Assembly (NCBI GenBank): GCA_021018995.1 | Contig: CM037588.1 | Span: 148,261,725 to 148,325,724 of the forward strand | Length of the DNA stretch: 64,000 nucleotides | DNA from: Chloranthus sessilifolius | Taxonomy: Eukaryota; Streptophyta; Magnoliopsida; Chloranthales; Chloranthaceae | Direction of reading: 5' to 3' | Shown: positions 11,026 through 20,913 of the stretch, in pieces | Layout of the letters: every line of letters begins with the position of its first letter | Numbering within the stretch: position 1 is the stretch's first letter | Position numbers and translations under genes: made by a program | The notes under the pieces: generated by a model | The model's database searches: none | Told to the model about the DNA's origin: nothing | The model's input: the letters and a program-made list of their open reading frames with translations, nothing else

Positions 11026-12021
11026 GGGAAAAATAGAAATTGCGCTCGGGCATAGAGATATCTCTACGTCAATTGATATGGGCGCGACAAGTAGCGCATC
11101 TTTTGTAAAGTAATGGGTGGTATGAGGCTCACTTTACTAATTAGAGTTAAACTTTTAAAATATTTTAACAGTTATATTCATTTTCAGTCGTCATTGTGGA
11201 CTTTTTTAGAAGTCTTTTTAAAGTATCTTTCTTTTCTTTCTCTTCTCTCTCTTTTTCTAAGAAAGCATCACATATATTTTTTCAGGTATATTTTACTCAA
11301 AAAATATGAGCGTTCGATAGCGAAGCGCTAACACTTCTTTAACGAAGTGCTGTCGCCTTATTTTAGGGGCGCCGACACTTTCATAAAAAAAAAAAAAAAA
11401 AAAAAATTTTTTTAATTATTATTATGGAAGCGCTAGTGCCCCCAAATCGAAGCGCCGACGCTTCAAAAAAAAAAATTATTATTTTTATTATTATGGAAGC
11501 GCCAAAGCCCTTAAACCGAAGCATCGGGCGTCAGCGCTTCGAAATTTTATTTTATTTTATTATTATTTTTTTTAATGGAAGTGTCATCGCTTTGATTTTT
11601 TTTTTTTTTTTTCGAAGCACTGGCGCCAGCGCGCGTCAACGCTACGAGATTTATTTTTTTTATGATAGCGCAAAGATTTCTAAGCATCGACGCTTCATTT
11701 TAGGAGTGCCGGTTTTAAACGAGCTACCGACGCCCTAAAACAAAGCATCGCTTCGTTTGAAGGTGTTGGCACTTTCTGTGTTTTTGAATAAAATATGTAA
11801 GAAAAAGTAAATCTGACACTTTTTTGAAAAAATAGAGAAAAGCAAGAGACTTTAAAAAAGTCAAGGATGACAGCTGGACGGGTATTTAACTTTTAAAAGT
11901 GTAACTCTAGTTAGTAATATAGTCCCAATGTCACCCATCACTTCACAAGGACTCTACGTGTCACACTCTTATCAATTGGCGTAGAGATATCTCTACGTCT
12001 GAGTGTATATCCTCGGGCCTC
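11026..12021. mobile_element. Long-TIR foldback element 1
   Basis: About 270-300 bp at each end are inverted copies of one another. The left (about 11050) reads GTAGAGATATCTCTAC with small changes, then CAATTGATA, GTAATGGGTG, ACTTTTAAAA, GACTTTTTTA. The right carries the inverse of the same series. The core 11300-11770 has repeated GAAGCGCCGACGCTTC-like inverted words and T/A runs. No transposase is present. Both flanks are (AT)n, so a target duplication cannot be told apart. Likely a non-autonomous Mutator-like or foldback element. Confidence 0.75.
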
Positions 12022-12035
12022 ATATATATATATAA

Positions 12036-12451
12036 GGGTACCTCTAAACGTGCCCACATCCCAGACCACTTGAAAACCATTGAATCCTTCGAATAATATG
12101 ACGCATATCTCTTTTCACTCATATCTTTCACTCAATGGATCTTGAGATTACAGTACACCTATTAAACTGTGGTTTGTGATTCAACGTGTCATAGATCCCA
12201 AAAAAATGGTCGTAAAATCACATTTGAGCGTGAAGTATATTATATGATGTAAGGGCATTTTTTGAGGACTTGTGAAATATTAAATAAAAAATTGACTATT
12301 TGATAGGTGGGCCATGATTTGAAGATTTGTTTTATGAAAGATAGGTATGAAAAGCGATCTCCATCATCTCATTCGAATGAATCAATAATTTTCAAGGGGG
12401 CTTAGGATATTGGCGCTTTCAAAGAACGCATAGGCGCGTTTAGAGGTACCC
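12036..12451. mobile_element. MITE with GGGTACCTCTAAACG TIR (Mutator-like TSD)
   Basis: 416 bp. The ends are GGGTACCTCTAAACGTGCC and its inverse GGCGCGTTTAGAGGTACCC, with one mismatch in 19. The flanks are TATATATAA (12027-12035) and TATAAATAA (12452-12460), a 9-bp target duplication with one mismatch, as expected for Mutator-type elements. The interior contains ATGGATCTTGAGAT, also found in element X. Confidence 0.8.
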
Positions 12452-12807
12452 TATAAATAAAGGATTTGGTCAAACAAACTTGGTCCAATCAAAGGCCAGA
12501 GACTAGGTCAATACAGATGGCCGGTCTGGCCCAGTAAGGTCAATGACCTAACCAATGGCTAGCACCGATCCGATTGAGACCCATTAAAAAAAATATGTAA
12601 ATATAAGACCTGGGAAGAATTGAACCTGCAACGTGTTAATAAAAAGTAAAACGACAAAAGTCATTTAAACAACTAAACAATTAAAATTATTCAATATTTT
12701 TGTACATTAAAAATTATATTAAGCTACTAGATGGTAAGAATTTTAGGATTTGGGAGCTCCAAAATTTTGGGGGTCCGAGGCGACTGCCTCTTGGACTTTG
12801 GCTCAAG
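12452..12807. other. No feature recognised
   Basis: AT-rich connecting sequence with no open frame or repeat boundary supported. Confidence 0.5.
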
Positions 12808-13918
12808 ATAATAGACTGAAATTATACTGAAAATACTAAAATTTTTGGGTTTCAATTTAAATTTCGGTTCAGGCTTAACGAATGGAAAAACGAAATTTTC
12901 GATTTCAATTCAAGACAGGTCAACTCATTTGCATCTTAGTAATTTGGTAGGCGTCAATAGAGCGATTGTTTTTCTACATTTGGACGGATGGTGCGTTGGG
13001 CTGAGTGGTATGACCGACCGACCTGTTTTTAAGTGAAAACACTCGGGCCCACATCAGAAAACCTAACTCCAAGCCTAAAGCAAGTATACCTGTGCAGCAC
13101 ATTTCACACTTTTCACGTTGCCACGTGGAGCATGGAGCATCGCCTCTTTAGATTAAGCTCTAAGGTGGCATAAATATCCATCTTTATCTTGTGATTAAAG
13201 CTTCCAAGCATAGTCACCAAATCTGAGTTCAGCGAGGTTAAAATTTGAAAAAATTCGGCAAACTTGGAATGCTTGGGGAAATATTCGAGAGAAAAATCGG
13301 TTCAAAAAAATAAAAATTAAAAATTAAAAAAATTAAAAATTAAAAAAAAATATTAAAATTTTTAGTAAGTCACAAAATTTCTGAAAAATTCTAAAATTCT
13401 TTGGGAATTAATCGCGAATTTTTGGGATCAGGCGAATTTTTTAAAAATTGGTGAATAATTCAGGATTGATTCGGGAGACCTTAGTGCTTATAAGTAGGGC
13501 TCTCAATTGATTGGGCAGGATTTTGGCCCCCACCTGGCCTGGAAAATAGGAGCCTTTTTAGCTATAAACTCGGCTTGGGACCGGACCGATCAAGCATGCT
13601 TAGACCCGTCTTAATTTAGGCTGGGTTTGGATCCAAATCTCAAAATCCGCATTTAGGCTGGGTTTGGATCCGAAGCTCAAAAGCCGCCTAGACCTGGCCC
13701 GGATGTTATAATATATATAAGAGATAAAGATATGTATATAAAAAAACATAAGATGGTTAGGCATTTGGGTGATTTTAGTCAAATGCCTAAACCGTTGGGT
13801 CGATTTAATACTTGGGCAAGGCAAATGACTCAAGTATCCCTATTAAATCTCTCACTCACTCGATATTTATAAAAATTCATCGCTTTACGGCTCTCCATAA
13901 TTGATATCAGAAAACAAA

Positions 13919-13964
<46 letters not shown>

Positions 13965-14140
13965 CTCCATTAATTAAATTTGAAAGAAGCAAAATTTCTA
14001 ATTTCTAAACCTCTACATGATATAATTATACAATACTATTATAAGAAAATGTAATAAAACACAAAAGGAGTCACGTTATTGAAGATGCATATTATTTATC
14101 ATGTCTGTGTTTAAAATAACAAATTGATTTGAAGACAAAT
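12808..14140. repeat. Segment copy B of tandem duplication
   Basis: Copy B aligns along its length with copy C (about 14185-15905). Shared landmarks in order: GGTATGACCGAC, GGGCCCACATCAGA, ATTAAGCTCTAA, GAAATATTCG, GACCTTAGTGCTTATAAGTA, TAATATATATAAGAGATAAA, and GATTTGAAGACAAAT at the end. It carries a ~40-base A-run (13920-13961) that C lacks. Copy C carries two insertions absent from B. Confidence 0.8.
13920..13961. repeat. Poly(A) tract
   Basis: A run of about 40 adenines. It sits inside copy B and is absent at the same position in copy C (about 15713), so it expanded in one copy. Confidence 0.9.
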
Positions 14141-14343
14141 TTATATATTTTTTTGGTTAAAATATTTTTTTGGCCTGTGCCCGGCCTAGTTGTATGACCG
14201 ACTGAACCCTTTTTAAGCGGAAACACTCGGGCCCACATCAGAGAACCTAACTCCAAGCCAAAAGTACATGTACCCGTGGACCACATTGCACGCGTTTACC
14301 CTTACATTGCCACATGATGCATGGAGCAACGCCTATATAGGAT

Positions 14344-14733
14344 TAGGGCTGTCAACCGGCCAGGCGGGGTCGGGTTGGGGCCAAGTTTTCACTCGGCCTG
14401 TTTTTTATTTTTTAAAATTTTGGGCCCGGCCCGGATAACTAATCAGGCCGAGCCGGGCTTAGCCCAAATTTAAAATTCTATAGCCCGAACCTAGCCCAAT
14501 TAGCTATTGGGGCCGGGTTCGAGCCAAGTTTCTAATATATATATTTTTTAAATTTAAGTTTTTTTTTTAAAAGGACCTCAGCTAATCGAGGCGGGCTGGG
14601 GCTTACACTTTAAAGCCAGAACTCGAGCCCATTTTTTAGCTGGACCGAGCCTAGCTCGTATAATAAATTCTTAAAAAAATTGGGCTCGAACCCGGCCTGA
14701 GCCAGACTGATGCCGAACCCGTTGACAGCCCTA
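14344..14733. mobile_element. hAT-type MITE
   Basis: 390 bp. The ends are TAGGGCTGTCAACCGG and CCCGTTGACAGCCCTA (13-bp TIR TAGGGCTGTCAAC), flanked by the perfect 8-bp target duplication TATAGGAT (14336-14343 and 14734-14741). The interior is rich in GGCCCGGCC and CGGGCTTAGCCC words. The 8-bp duplication and TAGGG start are hallmarks of hAT non-autonomous elements. Confidence 0.93.
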
Positions 14734-15291
14734 TATAGGATTAAGCTCTAAGATCGAATAAATTTCCATCTCTAAGCGTATAGGTATAGTCAACCAAATC
14801 GGGGTTTGGCTATAATTAGGTGAGGTTAAAATCCGAAAAATCCAGAAAGTTCGGGGAAATATTCGGAGGAAAAATCGTGGAGAAAAATTAAAAATTAAAA
14901 ATAAAAAAATTTAAAACTATAAAAAATTAAAAAAAATATTAAAAATTTTAGTAAGTCACAATTTTTTTAAAAAAATAAGGAATTATTCGGGAATTAATCA
15001 CAATATTTTGTAATTTGGTGAATTTTAAAAAATTCGCGAATAATTCAGGATTAATTTGGGAGACCTTAGTGCTTATAAGTAGGGCTCTATGTGATTAAAA
15101 GCTTACAAGCAGGGCTCTCAATTGGCTGGCAGGGCCGGATTTTGGCCTGCACCCGGCTTGGAAAATAAGAGATTTTTTAGTTGTTAACTCAACTTGGGAC
15201 CGAACCGATCAAACATGCTTAGACCCATATTAATTTGGGGTGGGTTTGGATCTGAAGCTCAAAATCCGCTCAAACCCGACCTAGATGTTAT

Positions 15292-15524
15292 GATTAAGGC
15301 ATCAAAAATCGGCCGATATCGATACGTATCGGTCTGATACGTATCGGTATCGCCGATATGTATCAGTCAATACGTCTCGATTTCAACCGAAATGTATTAT
15401 TTTCTTTTTTAATTTATTTTATTATTTTTTTCATAAAATCGACCAATACGTATCGGTATTGGCTGATATGTATCGATTGATTTGTATCAGCCTCGGACAA
15501 ATCGATATCATTTTAATTCGGTGA
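15292..15524. mobile_element. CGATACGTATCG-rich insertion with known empty site
   Basis: Copy B reads GATGTTATAATATATATAAG where copy C has GATGTTAT, then 233 extra bases, then TTATAATATATATAAG. The repeated TTAT (15288-15291 and 15525-15528) is the likely target duplication. The interior contains several CCGATACGTATCGG-type palindromes, like the element at 9330-9545. No coding capacity. Confidence 0.75.
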
Positions 15525-15918
15525 TTATAATATATATAAGAGATAAATATAGGAATATAGAAAAACATAGGATACGTAGGCATCATGGTCATTTTACTAA
15601 AATGCCGTGAAACTAAGCCGTTGGCTAGGTTTAATATTTGGGGCAAGTCAAATGACCGAAGTATCTCTCTTAAATCCCCTACTCCCTCGACATTTATAAA
15701 AATTCATCCTAAAATCTCTCCATAAGATCCGAAAGAAGCTAAATTTTGAAGTCTCTACCTAATATATAATTATAAAATACGAAAAATTTAATAAAACACT
15801 AAAACACAATTTTAAGTCGCCTTGTTCAACACATGACACATGCTACTTTTCATATCTCTTTTTAAGTAGTTGTAAAACAAAATGATTTGAAGACAAATCA
15901 AACCATAATGTTTATTTT

Positions 15919-17250
15919 GGAAAATTTTATATTTTTGGCCCCATAAATCTGTATATTTGCAAAAATGATTTTATAGTTTGAAACTTTGCATAATAGATGA
16001 GCTCCAAGCCAAGCAATTTTCACGTAAACACTGACCTATTTTTTATCGCTATATGTTTATTTTTCATTATTTTTTATCGTTCATTTTTTCGCGATAATCT
16101 TATTAGAGTATACCTTATTTAATAACTACCATATATCAGTTATCTCAACAATATAAAATATAAAAGAAAATAAAAAAAAGATAAAAGTGAGAAGAAGAAG
16201 ATAGAAATATATAACAAATAAAAGCGATCGCTATCTTAAAATAGCGCCCCACTATCTTACAATAATTCTAAAATACAGAAGAAAATAAAAAAAAAATGAA
16301 AGAGAGAAGAAGATAGAAATATAGATAAAACAAAAGCGGTCTCTGATTTAAGATAGGGGGTCGCTATCTTAAGATTGCGGGCCGCTACCTTAAGATTGCG
16401 GGCCGTTAACTTAAATTAAATAGCGGTATTAGAGTGTACTTTATTTGATAACTATCCCGCATTAATTATCTCAACCAACTATCTTAAAACGGGCCGCTAA
16501 CTTAAGATAGCTAGCAAGATAACACTCGTATTAGAGTATATCTTATTTGATAACTATCACACATTAGTTATTTTAAAGTGAGCCTGCTAACTTAAAATAG
16601 CGTCGTTTTAAAGTGTACCTTATTTGATAATTACTACACATCAGTTATCTCAATCAACTATTAAGATAGAAAGTTTTAAGATAGCAGCAAGATAGCTGCT
16701 TTTGTTTGTTCTATATTTCTTTTTTTTTTTTCTCTTTAATCTTCTTTTTATTTTCTTCTATATTTTAAAATTTTAACATGGATGAAATTGATTAGTTTAG
16801 ATAATAACAATTGGTTGAGATAATTGATGTGCGATAGTTATCAAATAATGTACACTCGAATATGACGCTATTTTAAGATAGCATGATAGAGAGTTACTGT
16901 CTTCAGTTAGCGGCCCGCTATCCGAAGTTAGCGCTTTTATTTGCTTTATATTTCTATCTTCTTCTTCTCTTTTTAATTTTCTTTTTTCTGTATTTTAGAA
17001 TTTTAATATCGTTACAATTAGTTTAGATAATCACTAACTTGTTGTTGTTCACCAGGATACCTACTGGAGTCGAAACTGGAAAAATGGACGATAAAAAATA
17101 ATGAGAAATAAATATATATATACTGAATAAATAGGTCGGTGCTGATGTGGAAACGGCTTGACTTAGAGCTGCCTTATTCTACAAAGTTTCAAACTATAGG
17201 ATCGTTTCTACAAATAAATATACTTATAGGGTCAAAAATATAAATTTTCC
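15919..17250. mobile_element. Long-TIR foldback element 2
   Basis: About 190 bp at the left (GGAAAATTTTATATTTTTGG, then AGTTTGAAACTTTG, AAGCCAAGC, GACCTATTT, ATTATTTTTTATCG) reappear inverted at the right, ending at 17250. The core is layered. Units TTAGAGTGTAC, TATTTGATAACTA, TTATCTCAAC occur four times on the left and once inverted at about 16820, mixed with GCTATCTTAAGAT words. No transposase is present and the target duplication is not clear. The whole piece could fold into one long hairpin. Confidence 0.75.
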
Positions 17251-17778
17251 TTAAAAAAAATATATTAACCGAAAAAAAGAATAATGAAGTGCTTTTATGA
17301 AGACAAGTGGCACATCCTTCGAAGAAGTTTTTATATTTTTTATTTGGAGATCCCATTCACTACAATCTTGGAAGATCCGGTATTAATTTTTTTTTATTAG
17401 AATGTCATAGGGTATAGGCCGCCCAGATGTAGTGCTTGTATAATCTGCATTCAAAGAAGAGCTGATTCGGTGCACACTAAGAGAAGACCCATACAAAAGA
17501 GGGGAGCAGGCTTAGGGATTAAAACTCATGACCTATTGCTTCCTCAACTGAAGATGATGCCAGTTGGGAAAAATATCGTATTAGTGACCGAAAACGTTGC
17601 CGATGGCGGTGACGGTGGTGACAAAATCATCGACGTGGTAAATACGGCACCATTTTGGCACTACATGGTGCGATGTTGTTTACGGGGCATCATTATATTT
17701 TGGCTCCTTGGTAAATTGTATTAAAACCAAAATTATTGTTTTTACCATGCGATTAAGAGCTTACAAAGAGCTTACAAA
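17251..17778. other. No feature recognised
   Basis: A frame at 17470-17724 (84 codons) has a short GGDGGD run but no domain and no supporting context. I do not call it a gene. Confidence 0.5.
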
Positions 17779-17870
17779 GGATGCGATCATGTCAATACCA
17801 ATGCACCGGATTCCACTAAACTTCTATGGTTAAGCATGCTTAGGCGATAATGGTAGTATGATGCATCTCC
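17779..17870 (+). pseudogene. 5S rRNA-like relic
   Basis: Compared from memory with plant 5S rRNA, this stretch follows it colinearly: GGATGCGATCAT, AATGCACCGGAT, then TTAAGC(A)TGCTTAGGCGA, then GTAGTATGATG. Differences are scattered, and the last quarter (the GGGTGACC...CTCGTGTTGCACC part) is lost. It could be a decayed 5S gene, or the 5S-bearing LTR of a Cassandra-type TRIM, or a 5S-derived SINE. The pieces needed to choose are not visible. Confidence 0.7.
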
Positions 17871-17903
17871 TTTATCCATTTAAACAAAAAGAAAAAAAAA
17901 AAA

Positions 17904-17904
<1 letters not shown>

Positions 17905-17992
<88 letters not shown>
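17905..17992. repeat. Compound (AT)n-(GA)n microsatellite
   Basis: About 28 AT units are followed by about 15 GA units. Confidence 0.95.
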
Positions 17993-17994
<2 letters not shown>

Positions 17995-19078
17995 TAAAAC
18001 AAAAAAATTAAGACCTTAAAAATGCCAAAAATTGGTCATAAAAGTAATCTTGTTGACTAGTCTGTTTTTGTATTCTCCAAACACGCACGGCTTCCCCATT
18101 TCTCTCCCTCTGCATTTAAAACAACAAAAACAAGGTAGAAAATAGGTAGATTTCCACACAACGCGTCTAACGATTGGTTTTATGTCTGGAGCAAAAGGTT
18201 GTACAACGAGATGAAATATTTTAGAATCAAAGTCAGATGATATTTTAGAATCAAAGTCAGCTGATAAGGCCTTTTATGCACAGTGTTATACAGTGGACAA
18301 TATTTGATTTATGGACAATTTATGTAGCACGGTGTGATTGGTGATGGACTTATCGATCCAATCATCAATTATTTATCCTAGGATCTAGGCATATGATCAA
18401 TCAAAAATAATAAGTTAATAATCCATAAATTAAAATATCTATAACTCATCTTGAGTGTGAGTCATGAAAGATGGTTTGTCACCTGAATTTTTGATGATCT
18501 CCTCCCTCTCAATACCTCCTAGCACAATGAGAATATTTTTTCTAATAAAGAGGGTTGAAGTGTGTCGAGTCCTTTCCCATTAAGGATTTAAATTACTAAT
18601 TATATTAGGATTAGAAATCACAATCACAGTAATAGCCACCAAAATAGAAACTTCTAACAGCTGACACACAAAGTGGGGGCCAAGCACTACAACCAATCAC
18701 TTCACCCCATATAAGTTGTCTACAAAATTATTTATTAAAAATTGTCCACTGTTTAAAATTTTCCGACCTTTTACCAATTTATATCTCATGTGTTGCAAAA
18801 AAAAAAAAAGGTCAGGAGTCGGGACTCTGGAGATCAATTGCCAAAAATAATGATGCAAAAAATCTAACTGACGCAAAAAAGAGCTGCCTTTAGGTGGACA
18901 CAATAATGGTGACCTGGTGTCATGTGGTGCACTAGGCCATTATCTAAATATAATTCAGTTTTAAGATTGCATTCAAAAATAATGTTTAGATCAACGGTGG
19001 TGGCAAAGGAGCGGGTGATGGTGGGGTTTTTGAGTTCTCTGATCCAAAAAAACGAAGATGAGGGGCTATTATAATAGG
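17993..19078. other. No feature recognised
   Basis: AT-rich sequence. The phrase GATATTTTAGAATCAAAGTCAG occurs almost twice near 18215-18260 (short tandem repeat). There is no supported gene. Confidence 0.5.
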
Positions 19079-19680
19079 GCTCTAACTTTGTAGGTCGCTC
19101 GAGTTGGAATCATATCCGTTTGAGAGCGAGGTGTGCACCCTTCAAGGGCGAACTTACGGGTTAAAGTCACTCAAGCGAGTTTGGTTCTCACTCAAGCGAC
19201 GGCTCAAAGAGAAAAGTTTTGGGTGTAAGTTGCGCGAGTGACTTTGGTTCTCGCTCAAGCGACCCACAATGTCAAGTTACGTGCTGACTCAAACCGACTC
19301 CGTTTTTGAGTAGTTTTTTTTAGGTTAGAAGATTGGTTTCGGGACTTCTATATAAAGGGAAAGGCCATAGTCGAATTTAGTGGCCGAAAAGAAAGAGATA
19401 TTATTGTAAAGCTTTGAAAAACATATCTAGGATTTTAATTAAGGAGAGTTTTGGTGAGGCTTGAGTGTTCTTGTATTCTTGTGTAATAATTAATATAATA
19501 GTTATTGTTGTCCGTAGACCTAGGCATATTTTCGAATCACGTAAATATTGTCTCTTGTATGTTTGTGATTGATTTTCTTCTATTTTTGCGTTCTTATTTG
19601 ATCGTTCATCATGAGATCGTTGGTTAGTTTGTGGGCTTCTGCGCAACCAAAACAAGTAGAGATTTTTAGTGATTGTTGGG
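19079..19680 (+). mobile_element. LTR-like remnant with CGCTCAAGCGA words
   Basis: 19079-19270 holds repeated GTCGCTCGAG, CACTCAAGCGAG and CTCGCTCAAGCGAC words. A CTATATAAAGGG box follows at about 19350. Then comes TTGTCCGTAGACCTAGGC with ATCACGTAAATATTG (19508-19550), phrasing typical of the R-U5 part of plant Copia LTRs. The ends are not definable. Confidence 0.5.
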
Positions 19681-19769
19681 TAGAAGACGATGGTGGGTTT
19701 TAAAGGTTTTAGGGATTTTGTAATTGCATGAGGTTGAAGGAGAAGGAGAAGGAGACGGGTTGGCTGTGA

Positions 19770-20020
19770 ATGATAGTCTCACAACGCCTGTGGGCTGGCA
19801 GCCTTGGGCTATAGTCTCATAACGCCTGTGGGCTATATTTTACTAGCCGGTTTTTGTGAGGTTAAGTTAAGCCCATGAATTTTATATGGTATCAGAGCAG
19901 GTATCACGGGGATGTAGAGAGACACGTCTATGTATAAACCTGACAATCCTCACCTTAAGAGCTGATTTTGTGAGACTGAGTTAGGCCGATAAAATTTTAT
20001 ATGGATTGGACAATATTTGT
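19770..20020 (+). mobile_element. TRIM/Copia-like relic with tRNA-Met primer site
   Basis: TGGTATCAGAGC at 19887-19898 is the standard initiator-Met primer-binding word. It is preceded by GTTAAGCCCATGAATTTTATA and followed about 100 bases later by a diverged echo (GAGTTAGGCCGATAAAATTTTATATGG without the primer word). CGCCTGTGGGCT is repeated upstream. No coding sequence. Confidence 0.45.
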
Positions 20021-20562
20021 AATAATGTGAAAATATAAGGGTATAGATCGTGTGTTATGCACTTATGTCTTGTGCAAAAAAATTTGGTCCACCTATGTTT
20101 TTTTTTTTTTTTTTTTTAACTCACCAAAAGTATATAACTAATTCTTTAATCGTTTTGCTCTTAGAAACTCCTAATGACATGGTACAAAAAAAAAACAAAA
20201 AAGAAAAATGATAGAGTAGAAATTATCCTTTTCTCATAAAGATACGTAATTGTTTATTTATTTATTTTCCTCCTAAAGATCTAAGTTAACTTTTTTTGGC
20301 TCCTAAAGATAGGGCTATGTACTGCAGCGAGTTCGTGGTGCCTAAAATAATTAAGGCAGTGTTTTAGAAGTCAGACCGGAAATCTAATCGTTCGAGGTTA
20401 CATTTGCAGTTGAATCGCAGTTCAATCTGTCAGCGAATCGTGTTGACCAAAGTTTATTGATTGGTCAGTGAAATGGAAACCAGGATATCATGATTGTGAA
20501 GCTCGGTGCTCATAGTCCAGCCAGTCCAATATGATTCAAGCAGTATGACCGAGCAGTTCATA

Positions 20563-20673
20563 CCAAGGATCAAAATTTCGGTTTCGGGCATGACCGAAAT
20601 TTCGGCAGAAAACCGATAATTTGGTCGAAATTTTGAATCCCATACAAAATATGACCGAAATTTTGACCCTTGG
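20563..20673. mobile_element. Short MITE, CCAAGGRTCAAAATTTCGG ends
   Basis: 111 bp. The left end CCAAGGATCAAAATTTCGG and the right end CCGAAATTTTGACCCTTGG are inverse with one mismatch. TTCATA lies immediately on both sides (20557-20562 and 20674-20679), a plausible 6-bp target duplication. The interior has further TTTCGG/CCGAAA words. Confidence 0.75.
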
Positions 20674-20892
20674 TTCATACAAAGCCTAACCTGGCTTTGT
20701 ATGAACTGCTCAGTCCATGGTGGTTTCGGTTTGGTTCGATTGCAATTCCAATCTAGTTCTTACAGGATTGAATGAAGTCGGTGATGTAGGCGGTGAGGTG
20801 GTTGTGGTCATGGTGATAGTGATGGTGGTACACAATCCATTTTAGTGTGTCACCTACATTTTGCATCCTAGGTAAAAAAATAAAATTTAAAT

Positions 20893-20913
20893 GGGATTTT
20901 TGCAAATACCCCC
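20893..20913. mobile_element. Element X, left terminal fragment
   Basis: GGGATTTTTGCAAATACCCCC is the inverse of the X right end near 63979 (GGGAGTTTTGCATATACCC when inverted). X continues after the Y insertion at 33417, and in a second copy at 62221. The last five bases, CCCCC (20909-20913), are the left half of Y's target duplication. Confidence 0.7.

Larger units (their letters stand above)
14185..15905. repeat. Segment copy C of tandem duplication
   Basis: Paralogous to copy B and adjacent to it. It carries two later insertions, a hAT MITE (14344-14733) and a GATACGTATC-rich element (15292-15524). Copy B gives the empty site for both. Confidence 0.8.

Noticed and set aside
17470-17724. 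84-codon frame as a small gene
   Set aside because: No start context, no domain and no relatives recognised; the flanks are TE scraps and a microsatellite.
19887-19898. tRNA fragment at TGGTATCAGAGC
   Set aside because: Only the 12-base primer-binding complement of initiator tRNA is present, with no cloverleaf.
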